A DNA stretch of 64,000 nucleotides from JAAXHV01 sp965207165 (GTDB lineage: Bacteria > Pseudomonadota > Gammaproteobacteria > Eutrophobiales > Eutrophobiaceae): positions 4,278,001 through 4,342,000 of the forward strand of contig OZ242265.1 of NCBI GenBank assembly GCA_965207165.1, written 5' to 3'. The position numbers and the translations under genes are program-made. Below are positions 26,282 to 35,230 of the stretch, piece after piece. The notes under the pieces were generated by a model. It worked only from the letters and a program-made list of their open reading frames with translations. It did no database searches and had not been told where the DNA came from. Within the stretch, counting starts at the first letter, position 1. The number at the start of each line of letters is the position of its first letter.

Positions 26282-27037
26282 ATGTCGCGGCTTGAGGATA
26301 AGGTAACGGTGATCACCGGTGCGAGTTCCGGGATAGGGCGCGCTATCGCGCTGGCTTGTGCCGGGGAAGGGGCGCAGGTGGTCGTCAATTACAACAGGTC
26401 AAGGGGCCGGGCGCAGGACGTGGTCAGGGAAATTAAGGGCTTGCCCGGACAGGCAGTTGCCATCCAGGCGGATGTTGCGGACCAGGACAGTGTCAACACC
26501 CTGCTCGAAAAAGTCACCACACGCTTCGGCCGGATCGATGTATGGGTCAACAATGCCGGCGCGGATATCCTGACGGGCAGCGGGGCCAAACTGACGGAGC
26601 GGGAAAAACTCTCCGGACTGATAGACGTGGACCTGAGAGGGACAATCCAGTGTTGCTGGTCTGTCGCAGAGATCATGCAGCGGCAGGGCGGCGGGGTGAT
26701 CCTCAATATGTCCTGGGACCAGGCTATCCACGGTTACCAGGGCACCAATCCGCAAATGTTTTCCGCGGTAAAGGCCGGTGTTACGGCGTTCAGCAGATCC
26801 CTGGCCAGGACCGTAGCCCCTGCGGTCAGGGTCAACGTACTGGCGCCCGGATGGATCGCGACTGCTTTTGCCAATGACGTGATGGATGAGGAGTATTATT
26901 CGGAACGTATCGCGGAAATTCCACTGAAAAGATTCGGCGCACCCGACGACGTGGCCAGGGCGGCTGTGTTTCTTGCCTCCGACGAAGCCTCCTATATCAC
27001 CGGTGCGGTTCTCAATATAGGGGGTGGGATTGTCTGA
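26282..27037 (+). CDS. SDR-family oxidoreductase (FabG-like)
   Basis: Short-chain dehydrogenase of 251 residues from ATG 26282 (MSRLEDKVTVITGASSGIGR). It has the TGxxxGxG cofactor motif, NNAG (WVNNAGAD) and a C-terminal GGGIV. At the catalytic tetrad the serine region reads ILNMSWDQA and the expected YxxxK position reads MFSAVKAGV: the lysine is present but the tyrosine appears replaced by Phe in this reading. That would lower or change activity. Substrate unknown. The 3' end overlaps the ORF of the exported isoaspartyl methyltransferase if the early GTG is used. Confidence 0.8.
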   Translation: MSRLEDKVTVITGASSGIGRAIALACAGEGAQVVVNYNRSRGRAQDVVREIKGLPGQAVAIQADVADQDSVNTLLEKVTTRFGRIDVWVNNAGADILTGSGAKLTEREKLSGLIDVDLRGTIQCCWSVAEIMQRQGGGVILNMSWDQAIHGYQGTNPQMFSAVKAGVTAFSRSLARTVAPAVRVNVLAPGWIATAFANDVMDEEYYSERIAEIPLKRFGAPDDVARAAVFLASDEASYITGAVLNIGGGIV

Positions 27038-27068
27038 CACCCGGCTTCCGCCACTTTGCCTGCGCAGA

Positions 27069-27797
27069 ATGGCCGTTTACGGGTTTCTCGTTTTAATTAC
27101 CATCCCCGGCAGCCTGTGCGCGCAGCAGGAATATGAAACGGCGCGCAGGGAGATGCTTGCCGAAGTAGAGGCGATGGTGGCCGACACCCGCAGTTATACC
27201 GGCATAGAGGCGCTGGATAAAAAGGTGGTGCAGGCCGTGGCTGCGGTGCCGCGCCATGAATTCGTACCCCCTTCCCTGCGCGCATTCGCCTACCTCAACA
27301 ACCCCTTGCCCATCGGTGAAGGCCAGACTATCTCACAGCCTTATATTGTTGCGCTGATGACGCACCTGATGAGAGTGGATGAAGACCTGACCGTTCTGGA
27401 GATTGGCACGGGCTCGGGTTACCAGGCGGCAGTGCTGGCAAGTCTGGTGCGCCATGTATACACCATTGAGATTATCGAAACACTGGGTAAACAAGCAGAA
27501 GAAACCCTAGCCCGCCTCGGTTACGATAACGTGACCGTGAAGATTGGAGACGGATATATCGGCTGGGAGGAACACGCGCCTTTCGATGCAATAATTGTGA
27601 CGGCCGCTCCTGAGGAGGTGCCCCAACCCTTGATCGATCAGTTAAAAACCGGCGCACGCATGGTGGTGCCGGTCGGCCCGCAACATGGGTATCAATCACT
27701 CCAGGTACTGGAAAAACAGCAAACGGGGGTAATTGAAGTCACAGACATCCTGCCCGTGGGGTTTGTCCCATTTGTAAAAGGAGACAAGGAGAATTAG
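27069..27797 (+). CDS. Exported protein-L-isoaspartate O-methyltransferase
   Basis: PIMT-type SAM methyltransferase preceded by a signal peptide (MAVYGFLVLITIPGSLCAQQ), so probably periplasmic. The catalytic domain has FVPPSLRAFAYLNNPLPIGEGQTISQPYIVA and the SAM site LEIGTGSGYQAAVLA. I place the start at ATG 27069, giving the signal peptide directly; an upstream GTG at 27024 inside the SDR gene is also in frame. A second, cytoplasmic PIMT (pcm) lies at 38.2 kb. Where a periplasmic form gets SAM is an open question. Confidence 0.82.
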   Translation: MAVYGFLVLITIPGSLCAQQEYETARREMLAEVEAMVADTRSYTGIEALDKKVVQAVAAVPRHEFVPPSLRAFAYLNNPLPIGEGQTISQPYIVALMTHLMRVDEDLTVLEIGTGSGYQAAVLASLVRHVYTIEIIETLGKQAEETLARLGYDNVTVKIGDGYIGWEEHAPFDAIIVTAAPEEVPQPLIDQLKTGARMVVPVGPQHGYQSLQVLEKQQTGVIEVTDILPVGFVPFVKGDKEN

Positions 27798-27835
27798 AAA
27801 CAGAGAATTATTAATTCATTCAATACATTCTCCGA

Positions 27836-27938
27836 CAGGTTTGGATAAGGTTTTCAGGACTATCATCCGCAGGGACAGCGGATGGTAAGCGTACATGGAT
27901 GTATTCACAGCGGGTCCTGAAAACCTTATCCAAACCTG
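27836..27938 (+). repeat. Core-plus-variable-arm palindrome, copy 2
   Basis: Perfect 25-bp arms (27836-27860 and 27914-27938) enclose exactly 53 bp of core, in the opposite orientation to copies 1 and 3. Arms differ in sequence from the other copies while staying perfectly self-complementary. Lies between convergent genes, so it could also act as a bidirectional terminator hairpin. Confidence 0.85.
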
Positions 27939-27952
27939 CCCCCGATATCGAA

Positions 27953-30100
27953 TTACCCGCTCTCCGCTCCAAACTGTTCACCAAGACTAACGTAATCCGT
28001 CTTCCCCGTACCCAGCACCGGTATCTCCCGCACACACACCACATCCCTGGGTATATACAGCTCTCCATAGCCCAGTTCCCGCGCCTTTTTCTGGAAGGAT
28101 TTACGATTACCCTGGTCATATTCGGTAACCAGGATGATCTGTTCACCCTTGCGTGCATCCGGCCGGGCTATGGCGGCATGGTTGTAGTTCGGCCAGGCCG
28201 CGCCGGCAAGTTCCTCCACGGCGGTAAGCGAAATCATCTCGCCGCCTATCTTGGCGAAGCGTTTCACCCGACCCAGCAGTTCAATATATCCCTCGTCATC
28301 GATTGCGGCTATATCGCCCGTGTCATACCAGCCTTCCCCGCGTTCCGTGCCCGGCGGCTTGATGTTTCCGTCGGTGCCGTGCAGCAGGTAGCCTGACATG
28401 ATATTTGGCCCCTTTACCACCAGGCGGCCGCCCTTGTTTATTCCTTCAACGGGAGCCAGGTAAGCTTCCATCCCCGGCATCATTCTTCCCACACTGGTGT
28501 CTTTATTCCGGACCTGGGAATTTACCGAGACAACCGGGCTGCATTCCGTCGCGCCGTAGCCCTGCAGTATGCGGATACCGAACTTTTCCAGCCACAGCTT
28601 GCGGGTATCTTCCTGCAGCTTTTCAGCTCCGGCAAACACGTACTTCAGGGACCTGAAATCGTAGGGATGGGCATGGTGGGCATACCCCTGAAGGAAGGTA
28701 TTGGTAGCGAATAAAACCGATGCGTCTGTCTGGTATATCAGTTCGGGAATAACCCGGTAGTGCAGTGGAGTGGTATACAGGAATATCCTTGCGCCGCCGA
28801 GGAGAGGCAGCACACATCCGATGTTCAGCCCGAACGAGTGGAACAACGGCAGGCAGCTGAAAAAAATATCACTGGGTCGAAAACCGATGCAACTGCGCGC
28901 CTGGGCAAAATTGGACAAAATGTTGCGGTGGGACAATACCACTCCCTTGGGGGTGCCTTCCGAACCGGAGGTAAACAGGATGGTGGCGGGGTCCCCGGGT
29001 TTTGCTGCCGGGCGGAAATGGGTCCGGGGGTAGTAGCTGCGCAGCAGGCCGAGCAGTTTGTCCCTGACGCCGATGCGGTCGCGCAGGTCCTCCAGGTAGA
29101 CCAGGTTCACGCGTTGTTGCAGCCCTTCTGCCAGGGTTTCTAGCCCGGCGTTCTCGATAAACTGCCTGGAACTGTAGACCGTCCTTATCGACGCGGTTTC
29201 ACAGGCTTTCAACAGGACCTGCAGGCCGGTCGTATAGTTCAGCATGGCAGGAACGCGCTCCAGGTACAGCATGGCCAGGTAGGTCACCACGCCTGCCGCG
29301 ACGTTGGGCATCAGTACGCCGACATATTCTCCGGGTTGCGTATCGTTGCGCAAAACACCCCCCAGGATAAAAGTGCGCGTGAGCAGCTGTCCGTAGTTCA
29401 GCGGTTCCCGCTTGATGTCTTCCAGTACGATGCGTTTTCTACCGAATGTGCCGGCCGCTTCCAGGATGGCATCGAGCAGGTTCCTGTCGTGGTCATAGCA
29501 GGCAAAGGCCAACCTGTACATCAGGTCCTGCATCAGCTTTGCCGCGATTTTGCGGCGCCCCTGCCCCTGGATTGAAGCAGGTATCTCTATTTTCTCAGGC
29601 GGCAGTATTTTCAGCCTGATTTTGGGAGGTCTCCTGCGTTCGCCGAGGTAGCCGTGTTTCGTGAATTGCGGTCCTTCGATAGCGATGGGCAGGACTGCCG
29701 CCCCGGAACGGTCGGCTATTAATCCCGGCCCTTCGTAGATTTTCATCAGGCTGCCCGTGGTTGTGATGCGGCCTTCCGGGAAGATGACGGCTTTTTTGTC
29801 CTGCTGCAGAAACCGCACCATGGACTTGACCGACAGCGGGCTGGTCGGATCCATGGTGTACAAGTCGGCGAAATAGAGAAACGGTTTGAACTTCCTGCGC
29901 CGGGCAATCTGCGTATTGATTGCAAACCTGGGCGTGTCCGGTAACCAGGCGTAAAGCAGGATGCCGTCGAGCAAAGAGGTGTGATTACCGACGATCAATA
30001 CCCGCTTGCCCGCCTGGTGGTAGTGTTCAATCCCGGTCACTTCAACCCGGTAAAGCACCCGTAACAGGCAACGCAGGAGGAATTTCAGGAATCCGGCCAT
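27953..30100 (-). CDS. aas: Bifunctional acyltransferase/acyl-ACP synthetase (Aas type)
   Basis: A 715-residue fusion for lysophospholipid (2-acyl-GPE) reacylation at the inner membrane. The N-terminal PlsC-like domain has the catalytic NHTSLLD (His40, Asp45) and FPEGRITTTGSL. The C-terminal AMP-binding domain has ILFTSGSEGTPKGV, GYGATECSPVVSVN and the GWYDTGDIAAIDDEGY and K-x-x-G-E-M-I segments of adenylate-forming enzymes. Length matches E. coli Aas (about 719). An N-terminal hydrophobic segment suits membrane association. Converges on the exported PIMT gene. Confidence 0.93.
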   Translation of the reverse strand: MAGFLKFLLRCLLRVLYRVEVTGIEHYHQAGKRVLIVGNHTSLLDGILLYAWLPDTPRFAINTQIARRRKFKPFLYFADLYTMDPTSPLSVKSMVRFLQQDKKAVIFPEGRITTTGSLMKIYEGPGLIADRSGAAVLPIAIEGPQFTKHGYLGERRRPPKIRLKILPPEKIEIPASIQGQGRRKIAAKLMQDLMYRLAFACYDHDRNLLDAILEAAGTFGRKRIVLEDIKREPLNYGQLLTRTFILGGVLRNDTQPGEYVGVLMPNVAAGVVTYLAMLYLERVPAMLNYTTGLQVLLKACETASIRTVYSSRQFIENAGLETLAEGLQQRVNLVYLEDLRDRIGVRDKLLGLLRSYYPRTHFRPAAKPGDPATILFTSGSEGTPKGVVLSHRNILSNFAQARSCIGFRPSDIFFSCLPLFHSFGLNIGCVLPLLGGARIFLYTTPLHYRVIPELIYQTDASVLFATNTFLQGYAHHAHPYDFRSLKYVFAGAEKLQEDTRKLWLEKFGIRILQGYGATECSPVVSVNSQVRNKDTSVGRMMPGMEAYLAPVEGINKGGRLVVKGPNIMSGYLLHGTDGNIKPPGTERGEGWYDTGDIAAIDDEGYIELLGRVKRFAKIGGEMISLTAVEELAGAAWPNYNHAAIARPDARKGEQIILVTEYDQGNRKSFQKKARELGYGELYIPRDVVCVREIPVLGTGKTDYVSLGEQFGAESG

Positions 30101-30170
30101 GACCCGATTTTACGTAGATTTACTCAAAATGTGAACCGGTGCAGGACACCCGCAGGGCGTGCGTCCTGGC

Positions 30171-31805
30171 CTAAATGCCGACCGGGCGGGCGCTTCGGTA
30201 GACCGTTATTTTCTGGTTGGGGTAGAGGTATTTATTCTTACGCAGGTTGTTCCATGCCAGCAACTGTTTAACCGTCACATTGAATTTTTTGGCTATCGAC
30301 CACAGGGAATCGCCCCGCTTCACGGTGTAGTGGAATGGATCCTTGCTGGGAGGTGGTTCGGTTCCGGCTACAGCTTTCTTGCCATCTTCGGCAAACCACA
30401 GGTTCAGTTTCTGTCCCGGACGCAGGATTTTGCGCGAGGAAATGCCGTTCCAGCCTGTCAATTGTCTCACGCTTACGCCGTATTTCCGGCCGATATCCCA
30501 GAGCGTATCGCCGCGCCTTATGGTATAGACAAACTTCTTGCCGTCGCCGGTATCCTTAAGCCCGCGCAGGCGCCGTCCGTCCACGCTGAGGGTATAATGT
30601 CTCAGCGCTTGTTTCGGAACGGGAACCCGGAGTGAATCTCCCTGGTGTATCGTGTTGCTGCGCAACTTGTTGATATTCTTGAGCGCGGAGACGGAAGTGC
30701 GATAGTGTGCGGCGATTCGGCCAAGGGTATCGCCTGTTTTGACCACGTGATTTTGCCAGTTCATGCGCTGTTCGGGTGGCAGGCCGGCAAGTTTTTCCCT
30801 GAATGTCTGTTCCTTTGCGAGGGGCACGAGCAACCGGTGCGGTCCCGCCGGATCCGTGGCCCAGCGGTTGAATCCCGGATTCAGCGTATACAGTTCATCC
30901 ATCTTCATCCCGGCCAGTTCGGCAGCCACGGCAAGGTCAATCTGCTCTCCCGTATCCACCTGTGCAAAGTAGGGCTGATCGGCAACCGGTTGCCAGACGA
31001 TACCGTGCTGTTCCGGATTGGCGACCAGTTCCGCTACGGCCAGCAGGCTGGGAACGTAGCCCCTGGTCTCCCTGGGCAGGCGCAGGGAGAAAAAATCGGT
31101 ATCTTTGCCGGCTCTCTTGTTGCGCCGAATGGCCCGGGCGACATTCCTCTCGCCCGTGTTGTAAGCCGCCAGGGCAAGCAGCCAGTCCCCGTCAAAATCT
31201 CCGTTTAATTTTTCCAGGTAATCCAGTGCGGCCCGGGTGGCGGCGACGATATCTCTCCGGCCGTCGTACCACCAGTTCTGTTTCAGCCCGAAGATCTTCC
31301 CGGTGCTCGGAATAAACTGCCAGATACCCGAGGCGTGGCTCCGGGAATAGGCAAACGGGAGGAACGCGCTCTCCACGACAGGCAGCAAGGCCAGTTCCAG
31401 GGGCATCCCGCGTTTTTCGACCTCGCTGACGACATGGAACAGGTAAGGCCTGCTGCGATCGGCAACGCGGTCCAGGTATTCCTGGTTCCTGGCGTACCAG
31501 GCCAACCGCCCCTTGACTGAGCGGTGGTCCATATGCCGCGGTATATTCAGGTTGGCGCCGATCCTTTTCCAGATGTCGGCATGCTGTACGGCAGGTTCGG
31601 GGAGTTCGCTTTCCGCCGCACTAATCTCCGTTTCGGCTTCGGGTAAAAGTTCCGGTTCCGGGACGATGTATTCGACCCGCTCGGGCTCGGACTGGATTGG
31701 GGATTCTGGCGGGGCCTCTGCGGTTTCACGGGGGGGTTGCTGGCTGCAGGCGCTTAACAGGAAAGCGACACTGGCAACAATTGTAGGCAACCCTCGATAG
31801 CGCAT
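30171..31805 (-). CDS. mltD: Membrane-bound lytic murein transglycosylase D
   Basis: Cleaves peptidoglycan glycan strands. A lipoprotein signal (LLSACSQQ) is followed by an SLT domain (about residues 110-260) with catalytic Glu in LPVVESAFLPFAYS and the ASGIWQFIPSTGKIFGL and ALAAYNTGERNV motifs. Three LysM repeats follow (beginning near HVVKTGDTLGRIAAHY, YTIRRGDTLWDIGRKY and YTVKRGDSLWSIAKKF). Length of 544 residues is typical. Localises to the inner face of the outer membrane (family knowledge). Confidence 0.95.
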   Translation of the reverse strand: MRYRGLPTIVASVAFLLSACSQQPPRETAEAPPESPIQSEPERVEYIVPEPELLPEAETEISAAESELPEPAVQHADIWKRIGANLNIPRHMDHRSVKGRLAWYARNQEYLDRVADRSRPYLFHVVSEVEKRGMPLELALLPVVESAFLPFAYSRSHASGIWQFIPSTGKIFGLKQNWWYDGRRDIVAATRAALDYLEKLNGDFDGDWLLALAAYNTGERNVARAIRRNKRAGKDTDFFSLRLPRETRGYVPSLLAVAELVANPEQHGIVWQPVADQPYFAQVDTGEQIDLAVAAELAGMKMDELYTLNPGFNRWATDPAGPHRLLVPLAKEQTFREKLAGLPPEQRMNWQNHVVKTGDTLGRIAAHYRTSVSALKNINKLRSNTIHQGDSLRVPVPKQALRHYTLSVDGRRLRGLKDTGDGKKFVYTIRRGDTLWDIGRKYGVSVRQLTGWNGISSRKILRPGQKLNLWFAEDGKKAVAGTEPPPSKDPFHYTVKRGDSLWSIAKKFNVTVKQLLAWNNLRKNKYLYPNQKITVYRSARPVGI

Positions 31806-31907
31806 CGCTGAATGCTATGTGCGCCCGGACTCCATGTCAAGTATTTTTTTCGGAAAAATGACAAATCGTAGGGTAAGATTTTACCTGTGAGACAGCGGTA
31901 CCAGACG

Positions 31908-32702
31908 ATGGAAAACAAATCCACCACAGCATCCTCCAATCCTGCCCGGGCCGGGCTCTCCGCATGGTTGAAAAGCGTGACAGGCGGCATTCTGGTGAGC
32001 TATGAACGGGAAAAAATCGCCGGGATATTAGCCGACCTGATCGGTTATCACATAACCCAGATCGGCCATTTTGACGGTGGGATGCTGGATTCAGCCTGCC
32101 GCATCAGGAACAAAATCGAGTTACACCTCGAAGAAGACGGCTTGCAGGATTGCGCTTGCGGCGTATTGGCCAACGCCGTTTCCCTGCCGTTCGCTGCGCA
32201 CAGCATCGATGTCGTGGTCATCCCCCACGTCCTTGAGTTCGCCCCGGATCCCGACGCCGCGTTGAAGGAAATCGACCGCGTCCTGATCGACGACGGCCTC
32301 CTGGTTATCGCCGGCTTCAACCCCTGGAGCCTGTGGGGGTTGTGGCGCTGGCATCCGGTGTTGCGTAACCAGCCACCGTGGAACGGCCGCTTTCACGGAA
32401 CGGCCAGGCTCAAACAATGGTTGTCCATGCTCGATTTTGAGTTGCTTGAAGTGGATCGGTTCTTGTTCCGCCCCCCATTCGGGCAACGGAGCCGCATGAA
32501 GCGCTGGTTGTTCCTGGAAAAACTGGGAAAATTATGCTGGCCGTATTTTGGCGCGGCTTATATCATGCTGGCTCGGAAACGCCGTATTCCCGTAACTCCG
32601 GTAAAAATTAACTGGCGCGACAAAACGTTTCTGCCCGGCGCTTCGGCAGGTCCGGCGACCATGACCGGACCGGATAAACTGCACCATGAACGTGACCTGT
32701 GA
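31908..32702 (+). CDS. SAM-dependent methyltransferase (type 11)
   Basis: Class I methyltransferase of about 264 residues. In place of the glycine-rich loop it carries a weak QIGHFDGG region, with ANAVSLPFAAHSIDVVVIPHVLEFAPDPDAALKEIDRVLIDDGLLVIAGFN matching the UbiE/Methyltransf_11 acceptor helices. It often precedes rnhA in gammaproteobacteria, as here, and its stop overlaps the rnhA GTG start by 4 nt (GTGA). ATG 31908 is taken as the start; an upstream in-frame start at 31887 exists. Substrate unknown. Confidence 0.8.
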   Translation: MENKSTTASSNPARAGLSAWLKSVTGGILVSYEREKIAGILADLIGYHITQIGHFDGGMLDSACRIRNKIELHLEEDGLQDCACGVLANAVSLPFAAHSIDVVVIPHVLEFAPDPDAALKEIDRVLIDDGLLVIAGFNPWSLWGLWRWHPVLRNQPPWNGRFHGTARLKQWLSMLDFELLEVDRFLFRPPFGQRSRMKRWLFLEKLGKLCWPYFGAAYIMLARKRRIPVTPVKINWRDKTFLPGASAGPATMTGPDKLHHERDL

Positions 32703-33160
32703 ACAAGTTTATTGAGATCTTTACCGACGGCGCCTGCCGCGGCAATCCCGGTCCCGGGGGTTGGGGCGCATTGTTGCGCTATAGCGGCAGGGAGAAAGAA
32801 CTGTCCGGCGCGGCAGCGCAAACGACCAATAACCGTATGGAACTGACCGCGGCGATAAAGGCCCTCGAGGCATTGACCGAACCTTGCAGGATTAGTCTGA
32901 CTACGGATTCGAATTACGTAAAAAACGGCATTATGCAATGGATTGGCGACTGGAAACGCCGGGGCTGGCGCACTGCATCCAAACGCCCTGTAAAAAACCA
33001 GGACCTGTGGCAACGCCTGGATGAACTGGCGGTCCGCCACGAGGTTGAATGGCGCTGGGTAAAAGGCCATAGCGGCCATGCGGAAAATGAACGGGTCGAT
33101 GCCCTGGCAAACCAGGCCATAGACACGATGCTCGAAAATGGACCAATACACGGGGGGTGA
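32699..33160 (+). CDS. rnhA: Ribonuclease HI
   Basis: Degrades the RNA strand of RNA-DNA hybrids. All catalytic carboxylates are visible: IFTDGACRGNPGPGGWG (Asp), NNRMELTAAIKALE (Glu), LTTDSNYVKNGI (Asp) and GHSGHAENERVDALAN (His, Asp). 153 residues. GTG start overlaps the methyltransferase stop, and its own stop overlaps the dnaQ GTG by 3-4 nt, so the three genes are translationally coupled. Confidence 0.97.
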   Translation: MNKFIEIFTDGACRGNPGPGGWGALLRYSGREKELSGAAAQTTNNRMELTAAIKALEALTEPCRISLTTDSNYVKNGIMQWIGDWKRRGWRTASKRPVKNQDLWQRLDELAVRHEVEWRWVKGHSGHAENERVDALANQAIDTMLENGPIHGG

Positions 33161-33852
33161 ATGTGCGCCAGGTCATTCTTGATACCGAGACGACAGGGCT
33201 GAAACCAGCCAGCGGCCACCGGATTATTGAGATCGGCTGTGTTGAACTCAAGGACCGGCGCAAGACTGACCGCGTTCTGCACTACTACATCAACCCTGAA
33301 CGGGAAATAGAAGAGGCGGCGGTAGAAATACACGGTATTACGGAAGAACAACTGCAGGGAGAACCTGTGTTCGCTGATATTGCCGACCCGTTTATCGACT
33401 TCATCAGGGATAGTGAGGTAATCATGCACAATGCGCCGTTCGACGCGGCCTTCATTGATGCCGAGTTATCCCGCCTTGGAGACGAATGGGGCAGGCTGGA
33501 AGATTACTGCAGGATTACGGATACTCTCGAGATGGCCAGGGAACTGCACCCGGGCCAGAGAAACAGTCTGGACGCGTTGTCCGCGCGCTACCAGGTGAAT
33601 ATCGAACGTAACCTGCATGGCGCGCTGCTGGACGCGCAGATCTTGCTGGACGTCTACCTGGCAATGACCGGTGGCCAGTCGAGCCTGCTGCTGGACGAGG
33701 ATGGAGAACAGGGCCCGCGCTCTGGTCCACAGCGTGCCCGTGCCGTCACGCGTCAAACCAGTCTGAAAATTGTGGAACCCAGCCAGGACGAACTGGCGGC
33801 ACACCAAAGGATGCTTGGACTAATCGAGGAACAAGCAGCAATAAATAGATAA
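33157..33852 (+). CDS. dnaQ: DNA polymerase III epsilon subunit (3'-5' exonuclease)
   Basis: Proofreading subunit of the replicative polymerase. DEDDh motifs: LDTETTGL (Exo I), MHNAPFDAAFIDAEL (Exo II), and NLHGALLDAQILLDVYLAM (Exo III with His). The C-terminal about 50 residues lead to the polymerase-binding tail. 231 residues; GTG start coupled to the rnhA stop, the classical rnhA-dnaQ pairing though here co-directional rather than divergent as in E. coli. Confidence 0.95.
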   Translation: MNVRQVILDTETTGLKPASGHRIIEIGCVELKDRRKTDRVLHYYINPEREIEEAAVEIHGITEEQLQGEPVFADIADPFIDFIRDSEVIMHNAPFDAAFIDAELSRLGDEWGRLEDYCRITDTLEMARELHPGQRNSLDALSARYQVNIERNLHGALLDAQILLDVYLAMTGGQSSLLLDEDGEQGPRSGPQRARAVTRQTSLKIVEPSQDELAAHQRMLGLIEEQAAINR

Positions 33853-33860
33853 CTGCGGGA

Positions 33861-33965
33861 ACTGGTTCAGACAGCCTTTTTAAGACCCGCTGTAAATACA
33901 TCCCTGTACGCTTACCATCCGCTATCCCTGCGGATGATAGTCTTAAAAAGGCTGTCTGAACCAGT
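33861..33965 (-). repeat. Core-plus-variable-arm palindrome, copy 3
   Basis: Perfect 26-bp arms (33861-33886 and 33940-33965) around a 53-bp core (33887-33939) nearly identical to copies 1 and 2. Within the core, TACA/TGTA and CATCCGC/GCGGATG could form two small hairpins, giving a three-way-junction shape with the variable stem. Between convergent dnaQ and grxD. Confidence 0.85.
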
Positions 33966-33974
33966 CGATGTCAG

Positions 33975-34310
33975 CTAGTTAGCTGTGTCCGTGTTTGTTC
34001 CGGCCTGTTCCAGAACGGTCTTGAGCTCTCCGGTCTGGTGCATTTCCAGGACAATATCGCATCCGCCGATCAATTCGCCGTTGACGAACACCTGGGGGAA
34101 TGTCGGCCAGTTGGAGACGCCGGGCAGGTTGCTGCGTACTTCGGGAGACGCCAGGACATCGACGTACACGAAGTCGACCTCGCATGCCTTCAACGCCTGC
34201 GCGGTGCGCATGGAGAACCCGCACTGGGGAAAATCAGGGGACCCTTTCATGAACAGGATGACCGGATTTTCCGAAATGGTAGTTTTTAACTGCTCAATTA
34301 TGTCGCTCAT
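33975..34310 (-). CDS. grxD: Monothiol glutaredoxin
   Basis: A 111-residue CGFS-type glutaredoxin; active site FPQCGFSMRTAQ with Cys30. It carries the family's WPTFPQVFVNGELIGGCDI glutathione-binding segment. Such proteins bind and deliver 2Fe-2S clusters, usually with BolA. Stands alone between convergent dnaQ and a divergent membrane-protein gene. Confidence 0.96.
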   Translation of the reverse strand: MSDIIEQLKTTISENPVILFMKGSPDFPQCGFSMRTAQALKACEVDFVYVDVLASPEVRSNLPGVSNWPTFPQVFVNGELIGGCDIVLEMHQTGELKTVLEQAGTNTDTAN

Positions 34311-34510
34311 TGTAAGTTTTCAGTTTCCGTTTTTTGGTTGCCGGTAGCCGGCTGCCGGTAATAAATTGCCGGCAGCAGGTGATTTAACCATTATTATAGT
34401 GGTTCTGCCTATTAATGACCAGAAACTAATAATACTTGTCCGGCATTCATGCAGTAGTATAATTAGCTGGCACCGTATGATTATAGAAACCTTATGCTGG
34501 AGGGGTAATA

Positions 34511-35116
34511 ATGAATCCGCTTAAAACGATAAAAGGCACGTTGATTTTGGGGTTTGTCACCGCTGTGGTGATAGCCGTACTGATTAACCAGGGTGTGACC
34601 GATTCCGCCATGGGCGGTTTAAACGCCTGGTCACTGGTAGTCTGGTTGCATGTTTTCGTCGGAGTGATCTGGGTAGGACTGCTCTATTATTTCAACTTTG
34701 TCCAGACCCCGGCGCTGGCAGCCGCGGCGGCGGACAGCGATGGTCCCGGGCCGGCCGCTATCGGCAAGTATGTCGCACCCCTGGCGTTGCTGTGGTTCCG
34801 CTGGGCGGCGGTACTGACCTGGTTGACCGGCGCGGCCGCACTGGAAGTGATGGGAATCGGTCTTATGAATGCCTTTGCCCTGGGCAGCGGCGCAGTCGTT
34901 ATCGGTACGGGTGCCTGGCTGGGCACCATCATGTTGTTCAACGTGTGGGTGCTGATCTGGCCGAACCAGAAGAAAATTCTGGGAATCGTTGAGGCCTCGG
35001 ACGAAGAAAAGGCCAAAGCCAGGGTGGTTGCCGCCATGGCGTCGCGCACGAACACCTTCCTGTCCATACCCATGCTGATGTGCATGATCGGGTATGGGCA
35101 TGGGCTGCCTTTTTAA
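34511..35116 (+). CDS. Urate oxidase N-terminal (Urate_ox_N/PuuD-like) membrane protein
   Basis: A 201-residue protein with about four to five hydrophobic helices; the NAWSLVVWLHVFVGVIWVGLLYYFNFVQTPAL region with its WLH and IWVG...Y-F-N-F motifs matches the Urate_ox_N membrane domain of PuuD. It lacks the C-terminal cytochrome c domain of full PuuD urate hydroxylase, so a catalytic role in urate oxidation is not supported. A CTGGAGGGGT ribosome site precedes the ATG. No purine-degradation gene is nearby. Confidence 0.75.
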   Translation: MNPLKTIKGTLILGFVTAVVIAVLINQGVTDSAMGGLNAWSLVVWLHVFVGVIWVGLLYYFNFVQTPALAAAAADSDGPGPAAIGKYVAPLALLWFRWAAVLTWLTGAAALEVMGIGLMNAFALGSGAVVIGTGAWLGTIMLFNVWVLIWPNQKKILGIVEASDEEKAKARVVAAMASRTNTFLSIPMLMCMIGYGHGLPF

Positions 35117-35175
35117 CTACGGGGTATAGTCAGCACAGTACAGGGGCCGGCGGTCGGAGCGACCTGTTTTCGGCA

Positions 35176-35218
35176 AAGGGGGCGTGGCGATTAACCATAT
35201 CACCCCGTCCCCTTTTTT
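35176..35218 (+). terminator. Probable intrinsic terminator
   Basis: A GC-rich imperfect stem (AAGGGGGCGTGG pairing with CACCCCGTCCCC) ends in a run of T at about 35213-35218. It separates the Urate_ox_N gene from argD. Confidence 0.5.
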
Positions 35219-35230
35219 ACTGGAACTTTT

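Noticed and set aside
24306..33965. Core-arm palindromes as integron attC sites
   Set aside because: No conserved R'/R'' boxes, no integrase in the window, and the copies do not flank gene cassettes.
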